A DNA stretch of 64,000 nucleotides from Metaphire vulgaris (Eukaryota; Annelida; Clitellata; Crassiclitellata; Megascolecidae), in contig CM030845.1 of assembly GCA_018105865.1 (NCBI GenBank), forward strand, positions 8,910,890-8,974,889, in the 5' to 3' direction. This document shows positions 55,401 to 64,000 of this stretch, piece after piece. Position 1 is the stretch's first letter, and every line of letters starts with the position of its first letter. Made by a program: the position numbers and the translations under genes. The notes under the pieces were generated by a model that saw nothing but the letters and a program-made list of their open reading frames with translations, was not told where the DNA came from and did no database searches.

Positions 55401-58400
55401 AGTGGTTTAATCCTCAGTTTATCCACGTGGTAGCTCAGAAGGAGAGGGTTGGCAGGTAGAGTTATATAAGGAATCTAGGGAGGCGTGGATGAACCTTCCT
55501 TGTGGTTGGTGGTTTGGACGCCCAGAAGAAGTTGGTCGGGCGATAGGATTTGGTCGGGGTGGGTCAACCATATGTGTGTGCCACACAGGCACAACTCCCC
55601 ACCCCATTCCCCCATTCCCCAAGATGGTGTTGTGCTGAGCATTGTGTAATTATTGCTATGTCTTCATGTAAATTGTTAAAAATTCCACTGCCTTGGATTT
55701 ATTTATATGCTTTAACAAATTTGTGCATCTATAGACAATCTCAATAAAGCAAATCTGCCTGAAAGGTGTTATTGAAATTTTTCATTTTTGATGCGATCGC
55801 AGAGGAGCACAAGTGGGAAGTAAGCATGGAAGTTGTTGCTTGCATGCATTTTTGCTGTACTTGTTAAAGAGAGAAAGTGCTGCAGCACAAGACATTTCAT
55901 CGTTATGTTGTGCGCGCTAAGCGAGGAACCGCACAAAGTCAGTGCGACAAACAAGGAAACGCACCAAGATCTGCTGGCGCCACATTAAGACGATACAATG
56001 AAGCTGCCCTTACAAAGGTTAATTAAATGATTTGTGTTTGCTCTTGACTTAACTCTTTGGTGCTGTTAGCAATGGGATTTCGTTTATTGGTGGTTTCTAT
56101 ATATGTTTGCGCACAGTACAAATTACCCAGTTTTTTTCATAATACAAGTGTTGTGTATTTGAAGAATCTCACTGATGTACCTTGGTAATTGATAGGTTTT
56201 TATAATTTTAAAATAAACTGACTGTGGCAATGTCTAAATGATTCAGACCATTTATTGTCAGTTTATTCTGCAATTTATAAACTTAGAGAATGCTTTACTG
56301 TTTAATGACAGCTTGCCCTTGCAGATTTTGTCACACTTATAAGGAGCAGAGGTCATTATCGTCTGCATGTGTAATATTTTAAAAATCCCAATGATATTTT
56401 AGGAAATTCAAGACTTATTAGCCTCTTGGTCAGCCGATCTGAAAGACTGTGCTAAGATTTTCATCAGGGCGCCTGGGTTCAACGGTGCCATATTTTTTGG
56501 TGGAAAGACACCAGTGTTTGACAAATCGGAAAGGCGAATTTATCCAATTTCCATTCGCACGAGAAGACCGACATTTCACGAGCTGAAGAGAGTTCATAAG
56601 ACTCTCTTTTCAATTGAAGTCTTTAGTAAGTAATTCCGTTCCTCTGCAAACTTTGTTTCACAGCTCGTTTGAATGTAGCTTTGAAGACTGATTGTCTTTG
56701 TTTTACCTCTATCTGGAAATAAATAGCAGGACTTATGCTGATGTCATGAAGGACTCTTGTTTTAGATAGCATGAATCTGCATGATCATATGTTACCAGAA
56801 TTACATATATTTAGTATTCTTTTATTTACTTTCATAGACTGTTAGTTGTTTATTTTATTACAGCGAGAGTTGCATTTGTAGTTTCTTATTGCAGTGGTAA
56901 ATGAATTTCATTTTCAGGAAACATTATCAGCTTGATTTAAAATTCTAAACAGAGAGTTTTTCTATGTTATAGGCCCTGATTATCCAATCAGTGAATGCAT
57001 TTCACCAAAAAAGGTTCAAAATACTGTCTTGAAGAATGTGGATACTTCAGTGACTTCTGAGGATAGGTCGAAGGAGGAACAGTTGACAGAATATCCAACT
57101 CGTTTAACAGACACTATGTCAACTGCTGCTGATATTGACACCCAAATAGGTTTGCTGTCTATGGAATTTTTTTGCTGACTGGTGATGTGAAGCCAGTTAT
57201 TCTGCTTGGGATTAATTTTCCAATTCCACATAATATTCAAGGGCTTCATTCTCCATTCTGGTGTTTCTGCTGCATGTCTGACTTTAAATTTGGCTCTGGT
57301 TAAAACAGCTTTGAAATGGCAATAAGGAATAAAATATGTTGAATTATTTCTTGCCCGACAGAAAAATTGCTTCTAAGCCGAGTTGAATGAGAAGAGCAGA
57401 ATGCCTACACACCAACTGTAGTGATAATGTTCGTGGTTATGCTGGTAATGATATAGAAAGTCTTGGTCACATATTTATGGTGTATACAATATATAAAGTG
57501 TTGTTCTGGAAACTGAGCAGTTTATATAATGGTTAATTATTCATCATATTTTAATTCTTTTGTTTTTTAGTGCTTACACATTTAGATTATTTTGTTGTTT
57601 TAACAAAGGTCGCAGCAGTGATGAGTCTTCTGGTCCTGAAGATGAAGTTTTGACGTGGAGTACAGTTAGCTTTGATACATCAGAATTAAAGGAGTTTGAA
57701 AATCCAAAGCGACGACCTAGACGCAAAAAGAAGACGAGTGAAGTAAATAAGCTAAGAAAAAAGGAAGAAAATGTTCAACTGAGTGAGTTTACAAGAAAAC
57801 ATTTTTTGAAAGCTTTGTTATCTTCTGCTGACCGCAGTACAGCCACCAAAATTTATTTGCTTTGAAATCCATTTTCACGGATAATAATAATAATTTTCAA
57901 GATAATAGATAATAGAATCTGAAATTGAGCTGAACATTTGACTGTTATTAGTGTTTATTTAAAAACAAAATTACTTACCATTATAAAATAATATGTACAT
58001 GTTGTACTATTTAAATCATGCTCATTTGACCAGATAAAAACATTCAAAGAATATAGTTGAACTAAGTGGAATTTTTGCACTAACGTGATTGCATTGTGTT
58101 CATTTAGCAGCAACTTGTCAGTGAAATTTGAGCTAATATTATCTTTTGAAATTCAATTTAATTAACAGAAGTAATGTTGAAGTTCTGCTTGACTGATTTT
58201 TCAGGAGTTCCTTCCGCTGTTGTCATTGTTTTTTAGATGGTGAGCAGTTTGAAATAAGAAATCGTCTCTTCACTGCTTGTAAATCAGGTGATGTCACTGA
58301 TTTTCAGTCATCCTTAGAGGATTTGGAAAAATCTCTAAGAAACGATATTGCTAGTTTTGAAGCAATTGAAACCATCGATTACAAGCTTACTCACGGTTCT

Positions 58401-61400
58401 CTTGGATCTCTGGATCAAGGATCAGAGCAAGTTGATGGTCATGGTGACCTTGAGGCAAATCTGTCCAAAGAAACGCCATCTGAAGTATGCCAAGTATTTG
58501 AGCAGCGTCTTTCAAAATTTCTTAACCTTCGATTTGGTCCACAATTGACAACACTTCTTCATGTTGCAACGCGCTCAGGCAGTAAGCAGATCATGGCTTT
58601 GTTGATGGCAGCTGGGGCTGATCCTGCTGTCAGGTAAGAAGGTCTCTATTTTACCATTGGTTTTACCCTTTTCTCCCCGGTGATCCTTATAGCCAATACA
58701 TTATGAAACAGAAATATATGGTCTTATGGTGAGAGGTTAATTAGACTTTTAATTGGTATTTGAGTCATTTGCTAAATTTTTGTAGTCGACTATATTGTGA
58801 AAACAGCAGTGTTGGCAACATGTTATTTAGAGTTGCGATATTTCATTACGATCAGTTAATCTGTATTTCTGACTACAGATTTTAGTGTATACGTTATTGA
58901 AATTTTGCTTGAAGGAACAACTGGGCTTGCAGCTAGATTATGCTTGTACTGACTGTCAGCCTCTGCTGACGTTTGCTTTAAAGCGGTCTTCTATTGCACC
59001 TACTTACTTTATTCTAGAGTCCAAATAAGCTTGATCTAACATAAGACCCCTTGTAAAATATGTATGTAGTGAGAAGGATGTTGAAGTTTTGTTGTTGACT
59101 ATTGTGTGCAAACTGAATGTCAATTTTCATATTTGAAATTAGAATACAATTTGTCAGTTTGTCAGTTAAGGAACTGCAGTGGTTTTTGTTTTAATTTTAA
59201 GAATTTCTGTGTATGCCCGAACAGAGACGCGCAAAATCAAGTTCCATTTCTCGCTGCCGCAACAAAAGATGCAAAAAATGAGTTCCGACGATTCATGGCT
59301 CAGAATCCGACAAAGTACGATTATGTAAAGGCACAGGTAGATGTAACTGCTCTACACTTCTTTCTCTTAGTAGTTTCTTTGCTGCAGACAGAAGAAGAGG
59401 CTTCCAGATGTTTGGACCAGCAGCAGCTTAGGAGATCATGTTGAGTGAGAATTTTTCAGGAGATTTAGTGTGGATTTCAAATATTGAGTTTGGTCTGTGT
59501 TTGCATTGTTCTATAATGTATCTTTGTTCTGTACTTGTGCATGATAGTTGTTATAATAAATATTCATGTGAAAAAAATCGTTAAGAACTGTGCCAATGTT
59601 GAAGTTGGTTGGATTTATTTGGACAATATTTGCTGCTAAGTGATGCAAATGAGCTTAGATGTAATTTTGTTCTTTAGATACCCGGCCCATTAACTGAAGA
59701 AATGGAGAATGAGAGGAAGGCAAAAGCAAATGAGAAGAAGAAAACTCAGAAAAAGGCAAAAAAGGAAAAATTGAAGGTTTTGCATTTTCAGTTTTTCATT
59801 CGGTTATTGCTACTTTGCATCTAAATTATTTAACATATTTTTGATTTATATTAGTGCAAAGACATTATTGTCATTATTATTATATTATGTAATGCTTGTG
59901 GTTTTGATTGCTTCTGTAAATGTCACTGAAAGTTGTGCAAGTTGTTTAGTGCTTGGATTAGTAAACTGCTGATGAAGGTCGAGTATAACTTGCTTCTGTC
60001 TGAGTCGGTCCGCGACAACTGGGTACCGCCGATTGGGCCCCGGACAACTGGGCCCGCCAACTGGGTAACGGGACATCTGGGTAGTAATACATCTGGGTAA
60101 CGGGACATCTGGGCCCTTCAACTGAGATAGAGAGAATGGTGTTGATGAATGGAATAGGCAAGACTATTTTGGTTTGCCGGTTTTATGCTTTAACGTCATA
60201 AATGCCTGCAGGAATACAGCAAGGCTCAGTGCTTCTTAATCTTAAGTCCATATAAGCCTGTAGTAACTATAGGTTGTATTTACGATCAAAGAAACAGCGT
60301 CTCCTCCCATTAAGAATGTGTACTCAATTTGTAGCCGATGACAGGCTAAAAGAAGACAGACCGCCCTTTTACAACAACCCTCATTTATTATTAGGCATAA
60401 GTCGAGTTCGATAGTGGGGCCCAGATGTCCGTTACCCAGATGTCCCATTACCCAGATGTCCCGTTACCCAGTTGGCGGGCCCAGTTGTCGAGAATCGGCG
60501 TTACCCAGTTGTCCTGACCCGGTCTGAGTAACTTGCCCGGTGTTTGCATCTGAAACTTGTCTCTTCTGGATTGACTTAGCGTTGTTGTAAGCTCCCAAAT
60601 CTTTATTTATATTCTAATCATATTAATAATTAAAGTAAATTTTACTCAGGAAACTCAACTGGAAGAGGAGAAGAAGAGGACTGAAGAAGAAGCGCGTCTG
60701 ACATTTTTAGCCATGAGTGATCGTGAAAAGGTACTCTGTTTACCGATTAGAATTAAATATTAAATACAAATTTCTTGTCATTGTCCACATATATATATAT
60801 ATATATATAATGATAAAATGGTAGGTTTTGAAAGATTGAGTTGACTTAAGGGTTGGTTTGGGGTGGCAGTGGGTTGAAGTGTCGGGGTGTGGTTGAAAGA
60901 GATGGGCATTTGATACCTGAAGTTTGTTATGTGTTTGCATTGAGTGGGCCATGTTTCTGTTGCAATTTGAATTATTGTGGATTTAGAATTTACTTGTTAA
61001 CTTTCTTGTAGTGAATTACTCAGTTGTAGGCAAAGCAGTCTAGTTTGTGTTAAAATTGTGAAATTCTGATTTTGCTGTATTTGTTTCTGGAATGTTATGC
61101 TCATATATGCAATCGTGAGGTATGGCTATAAAGCAGAATGCTGAATTTAAGATTTGTTTTCAATTGTTGCAGCGTGCATTTGCTGCCGAGCAGAGGTTCA
61201 AGGCGCAGCGCGAACGAGAGAATTCTAGCAAAGCTACGACCCTAAGGTAAGAATTCCTTTTTTTGTTTTGAGGTTTTCTTGTAGTTATTGTTATTCATAA
61301 ATACTGGCTTTTCATGCAAGTTTTTATTATGTAAATTTGTAGCTTTGGTTTTCATAACTTGAGAGGGCAGATCTAGCCAATGTCGCAACACAATGCCACA

Positions 61401-61709
61401 GCTATATTGATCATTTTAGTTGTTTATACTGTTGTAAAGGTTGCCTGCAAGGTGAAACACACGTGTTCTTCTGCAAGAACTCCATGCCGATATGGTTACA
61501 TATTTAGGTGATTTTCTTGTATGCCAAGTAAAATTGTTAAAAATAAAGCTTACCTAAGATTGCTAAGCTTATATATTTTGCGATATTTTAGCCGTTGCTG
61601 GGAATGTGGATACGACTTAACTGGGAAAGTTCCATTTGAATATTATGACTTCAAATTCTGCAGTCCAACTTGTCTAAGAGAACATCGCCACAAGAACTCT
61701 AGTAAATGA
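51577..61709 (+). CDS. ANKZF1/Vms1, peptidyl-tRNA release factor of ribosome quality control
   Basis: Releases nascent chains from tRNA on stalled 60S subunits by cutting near the tRNA 3' end; works with p97/Cdc48. Fifteen exons: 51577-51808, 52065-52153, 52565-52661, 53506-53711, 54879-54994, 55870-56017, 56403-56625, 56973-57149, 57609-57782, 58237-58633, 59225-59336, 59678-59775, 60650-60730, 61173-61246, 61592-61709; about 780 aa (human 726). Zinc finger C94-x2-C97-x12-H110-x5-H116 ending [19 protein letters not shown]1 domain (about 200-370) with [12 protein letters not shown] and [17 protein letters not shown]269 being the expected catalytic Gln; basic KRRPRRKKK; ankyrin repeat [21 protein letters not shown]; coiled coil; p97-binding VIM-like [11 protein letters not shown] (715-725); C-terminal C744-x2-C747..C765-x3-C769 finger. 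Exon 12 is 98 nt, one base short of frame (see finding), so the length assumes an extra A. Confidence 0.94.
52381..52421. repeat. (TA)n microsatellite in ANKZF1 intron 2
   Basis: A perfect TA run of about 40 bases. Confidence 0.9.
53093..53412. mobile_element. hAT-like MITE in ANKZF1 intron 3
   Basis: A 320-bp element with left end CATGGGGCACAAACT and inverted right end CAATGCACAAACT. The subterminal TGTGGCCCGCC and GTTTGGCCCCCAG words are of the kind found in hAT elements. The flanks TACTAAGG (53085-53092) and CACTAAGA (53413-53420) match at 6 of 8. Confidence 0.65.
54047..54560. mobile_element. Decayed MITE complex in ANKZF1 intron 4
   Basis: CACTGGCATAACCAGGGTTC at about 54049 is an end of the CAGTGGCGTAGCCA type. 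Two inverted right-end-like sequences follow, CCATCATGGCTACACTAATG (about 54318-54337) and TGTTGTGGCTGCGCTGATG (about 54555-54574). Repeated words TTAGGCTAGCGG/TTAGCTTTTCTAGC and GGGGTCT/GGTCTGGGGT suggest an internal duplication or two nested copies. No target duplication was identified. Confidence 0.45.
54995..55869 (+). other. ANKZF1 intron 5, mixed content
   Basis: No exon. A GC-richer block at about 55190-55640 contains an A-box-like GTGGTAGCTCAGAAGG (about 55429-55444), and an AATAAAG at about 55743 follows it. It could be an old tRNA-derived retroposon, but no convincing B box lies at the right distance. Confidence 0.3.
59703..59775 (+). other. ANKZF1 exon 12 with apparent one-base deficit
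   Basis: The start of the exon reads in frame as [20 protein letters not shown]. After CAG-AAA-AAG-GC the run of five A at 59758-59762 leaves AAA AGG AAA AAT TGA, a stop. One extra A would give K-A-K-K-E-K-L-K and restore the phase needed by exon 13. No other GT donor exists in the exon; AAG/GC at 59755 or at 59719 would keep frame as a GC-AG intron but has a poor consensus. Confidence 0.7.
60006..60521. mobile_element. Foldback transposon with about 115-bp inverted arms, in ANKZF1 intron 12
   Basis: A 516-bp element. The arms at about 60006-60120 and 60415-60521 are inverted copies made of repeated modules CAACTGGGTAACG and GACATCTGGGTAA. The outermost parts read CGGTCCGCGACAACTGGG and, inverted, CGGGTCAGGACAACTGGG. 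The spacer of about 300 bases has no gene. It is flanked by a perfect 8-bp duplication GTCTGAGT (59998-60005 and 60522-60529), so it moved as a unit. The ends are not CAG-type; the superfamily is unresolved (8-bp duplications occur in hAT, P and a few others). Confidence 0.85.
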
Positions 61710-62126
61710 ATCGAGGGGCTTCTTCTTAGGCAATTATTTAAATTACATCAAATTTTGCAAAAAAATGTTGACAAATATCTCTTGCTGTTCTGCTTTGTCT
61801 TGGATACTGTCTTCTCCGTAAACTGAAGTCGATCATGAAACAGCAAATTTGCAGTCGGGTCAGTTTAATTATGTGAATGCCTCAAGCTAATTTTAGATTG
61901 ATTCATTAGAAGAAAGTGCACAGCACTAAAAGCAAAATCATCTTTTGAACATTGTTGCGATGTTTGCTTACACGATAACTGTTCATGACTACTTGATGTG
62001 AATTAAAAATGACATTGTGAAGATGTTGCTTCATTACATGGCTTTTAACCAAAGGCATTTCTGCAATAGGCCTATGGCCATTACAAAACGGTCAAGTACG
62101 TTAAGCTAACATTTGAAGGACAAAAG
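61710..62126 (+). other. ANKZF1 3' UTR
   Basis: AT-rich DNA after the stop with no exon. An ATTAAA lies at about 62003. The first AATAAA is at about 62247, inside the first unit of the tandem repeat described next, so the repeat may provide the polyadenylation signal. Confidence 0.4.
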
Positions 62127-63420
62127 TTAAGACCCCTCTTATCTTGCGATCGACTTTGTAGACATTTGACAGAGAATAGATTTCTATAAAACTTTGTATA
62201 ATGTTGATTCAAACGGCTCACATTCGTGGCATTTCGAACGCTCTAGAATAAAATTGGGATAGTATATACTGATTATTCTAGTACGGGTTGATGCAATGGT
62301 TTTCAGTGGTTTTCACACAGGCTTACTTAGCCTCCTAAACCACTTAAAATCACATTATTATTATTAATGAAGATGGGGACACAAGAAAATGTCGATATAA
62401 TTCGTTTCATCACTCTTCTGAATTTTTGCATATCTATAGCCAACTGTAGTGATAGTCCTAACACAGTCCATTATCAAACAGAGTATCAATTTTAAGATAT
62501 TATTGTGGTTTATTAAACCTGTTATACAAGAAACCAGCTATCTTAAGACCCCTCTTATCTCGCGATCGACTTTGTAGACATTTGACAGAGAATAGATTTC
62601 TAGAAAACTTTGTATAGGCCCCTAATGTCGATTCAAACGGCTCACATTTTTCGTGGCATTTCGAACGCTCTAGAATAAAATTGGGATAGTATACAGGGAC
62701 GTCATTTGGGGGCAGGGGCATTTGCCCCTCCCCCTGATTTTTAGGAAAACATTTTTTTCGCCAATGTTTGTGTTATTTAGTTTTTACATGCCAATTGGCT
62801 GGCTAAATAGGTAAAATACACAGGGAAGCAAAAAAGGTCAGCAGCCCCTGAAGGAGTGCTTGATGTCGAGTCAACGGAAGTAACTAATCGGAAAAAATGA
62901 CTGACAAGCAAAAAAAGGTCGTCAACTTTTTCGCAAACTTGTCAGGTCGAAAGTGTTTTGCCCCCCCTGAAAAACAGTGAAATGACGTCTCTGATAGTAC
63001 TGTATATGCTGATTATTCTAGTACGGTTTGATGCAATGAATATGGGGACACAAGAAAATGTCGATATAATTCGTTTCAACACTCTTCTGAATTTTTGCAT
63101 ATCTATATATAGCCAACTGTAGTGATAGTCCTTACACAGTCCATTATCAAACAGCTAGAGTATCAATTTTAAGATATTATTGTGGTCTATTAAACCTGTG
63201 ATCCAAGAAACCAGCTATCTTAACACCCCTCTTATCTCTCGATCGACTTTGTAGACATTTGACAGAGAATAGATTTCTAGAAAACTTTATATAATGTCGA
63301 TTCAAACGGCTCACATTTTTCGTGGCATTTACAACGTTCTAGAATAAAATTGGGATAGAATATACAGTACTGATTATTCTAGTACGAGTTGATGCAATAT
63401 GAATATGGGGACACAAGAGG
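62127..63420 (+). repeat. Tandem duplication, about 2.5 units of 370-415 bp
   Basis: Units start at 62127, 62543 and 63220 (TTAAGACCCCTCTTATCT and variants). Each carries GATCGACTTTGTAGACATTT, GACAGAGAATAGATTTCTA, ATTCAAACGGCTCACATT, CTAGAATAAAATTGGGATAG and GATTATTCTAGTACG. Units 1 and 2 then continue through GGGGACACAAGAAAATGTCG to CCATTATCAAACAG. Unit 1 has an extra stretch of about 70 bases (CAGTGGTTTTCACACAGGC to ATTATTAATGA) and unit 2 a MITE. Unit 3 is cut off at about 63418 by another element end. Copies are very similar, so the duplication is fairly recent. Confidence 0.85.
62694..62993. mobile_element. hAT-type MITE, TIR CAGRGACGTCATTT (copy 3), inside repeat unit 2
   Basis: A 300-bp element. 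The left end is CAGGGACGTCATTTGGGGG and the inverted right end CAGAGACGTCATTTCA. Flanks ATAGTATA (62686-62693) and ATAGTACT (62994-63001). Units 1 and 3 lack it and show the empty site, which independently confirms the insertion. It contains the shared motif on the minus strand at 62902-62924. Confidence 0.88.
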
Positions 63421-63691
63421 GACGAGGCGGAACGGCGTTCTTGAAAATATGAACGGCGTTCCGGAAAATATGAAGACTGGTATTTTTACGACATTAAATT
63501 CATAAGTAGAAAATTTAGAACCGACATAGTTCTAAATTTTCTATGTATGAATTTAATGTTGTATTGATAATGATCATTGTAGTAACTGTTTGGCCGCTAC
63601 GTCATGTTGACAATTGACTATATATTGACTCAATATTTGACTATCACTATTGCGTTCCTGAAAATATTTTTTTTTACAAAAAAGCCCTGTT
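63418..63691. mobile_element. hAT-like element end with internal hairpin
   Basis: The right end AAAAAAGCCCTG (to 63691) is the inverse of CAGGGCTTTTTT at about 13067. The left part has repeated GAACGGCGTTC palindromes. Inside, 63491-63521 and 63529-63559 are inverted copies of about 31 bases (ACATTAAATTCATA.. to ..TGAATTTAATGT) around a 7-base loop. The left terminus is not defined. Confidence 0.5.
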
Positions 63692-64000
63692 CTCGGTGGC
63701 TACATTGGAGCAAACTGGAGCAATTTCTCCGGTCGGACAGCCTAGGGTAACTTGTGCAAATTGTGTAAATCTTACGAGAAAAATATTTTAGAGGGGTGGG
63801 GTAGGCCTAAGCAAGGTTCTGCAACTGGTTAGTTATCACTTTTCGCCCCAGACTGGCTTCGTTTATAGGGAAAAAAGTGGTAGGGCCTACATCCAAGGTG
63901 TCTTGTTTGTGTCTAAAATCGCCAAAATTCACCTATCGCATGTTGATTTTAAAATATTTTCCGGGGTATCAGCCCCAGACAGTGGCGCAAACCGCGGTCT
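63692..64000. other. No gene recognised
   Basis: Unique AT-rich DNA up to the window edge. A GGGGTATCAGCCCCAGACAG word near 63963 and AGTGGCGCAAACCGCGG at the edge may be the start of another MITE. Confidence 0.35.

Noticed and set aside
55195..55640. Possible tRNA-derived SINE with A-box-like TAGCTCAG
   Set aside because: No convincing B box at the correct distance and no terminal tail; kept only as a note in the intron entry.

Overview
The window is animal nuclear DNA. It has spliced genes with short exons and GT-AG introns, a Pol III tRNA gene, AT-rich introns full of microsatellites, and many small DNA transposons. Gene content and the repeat types (5S-derived SINE, L2-like LINE tail, hAT MITEs) suggest a marine invertebrate, probably a non-vertebrate bilaterian. 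I cannot name the phylum from sequence alone.

Five genes can be supported. (1) 11707-12909 (+): an intronless, CpG-rich rhodopsin-class GPCR of the FMRFamide-receptor-like type. (2) 22485-25146 (-): a four-exon CENPV-like protein with a GFA zinc fold; its exons are short and partly masked by microsatellites. (3) 31775-39776 (-): a complete group I p21-activated kinase (PAK), 13 coding exons, 511 aa, with a probable long 3' UTR and a probable 5' non-coding exon near 49.5 kb. (4) 50403-50473 (-): tRNA-Gly(GCC). (5) 51577-61709 (+): ANKZF1/Vms1, the peptidyl-tRNA-releasing factor of ribosome-associated quality control, 15 exons, about 780 aa, with one apparent single-base frameshift in exon 12.

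Layout: 0-10.9 kb holds repeats only. 10.9-12.9 kb is a CpG-rich island with the GPCR. 13-22 kb is a transposon graveyard that includes a broken hAT transposase, an RTE-like LINE end and a 5S rRNA fragment. 22-25 kb is CENPV. 25-28 kb is repeats. 28-40 kb is PAK and its probable 3' UTR. 40-49.5 kb is PAK 5' intron or upstream DNA with an L2-like LINE end. 49.5-51.5 kb is a divergent PAK/ANKZF1 promoter interval containing a 5S-derived SINE and the tRNA. 51.5-61.7 kb is ANKZF1. 61.8-63.7 kb is a tandem duplication carrying a MITE in one unit.

The genes do not form a pathway. The most striking non-genic signal is the density of non-autonomous elements. By eye I resolve about 17 copies with terminal inverted repeats and 8-bp target-site duplications (exact or nearly so), in roughly ten TIR families, several of which share one internal motif. 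A foldback element with arms built of tandem modules lies in an ANKZF1 intron. All reading was by eye; no database search was run.
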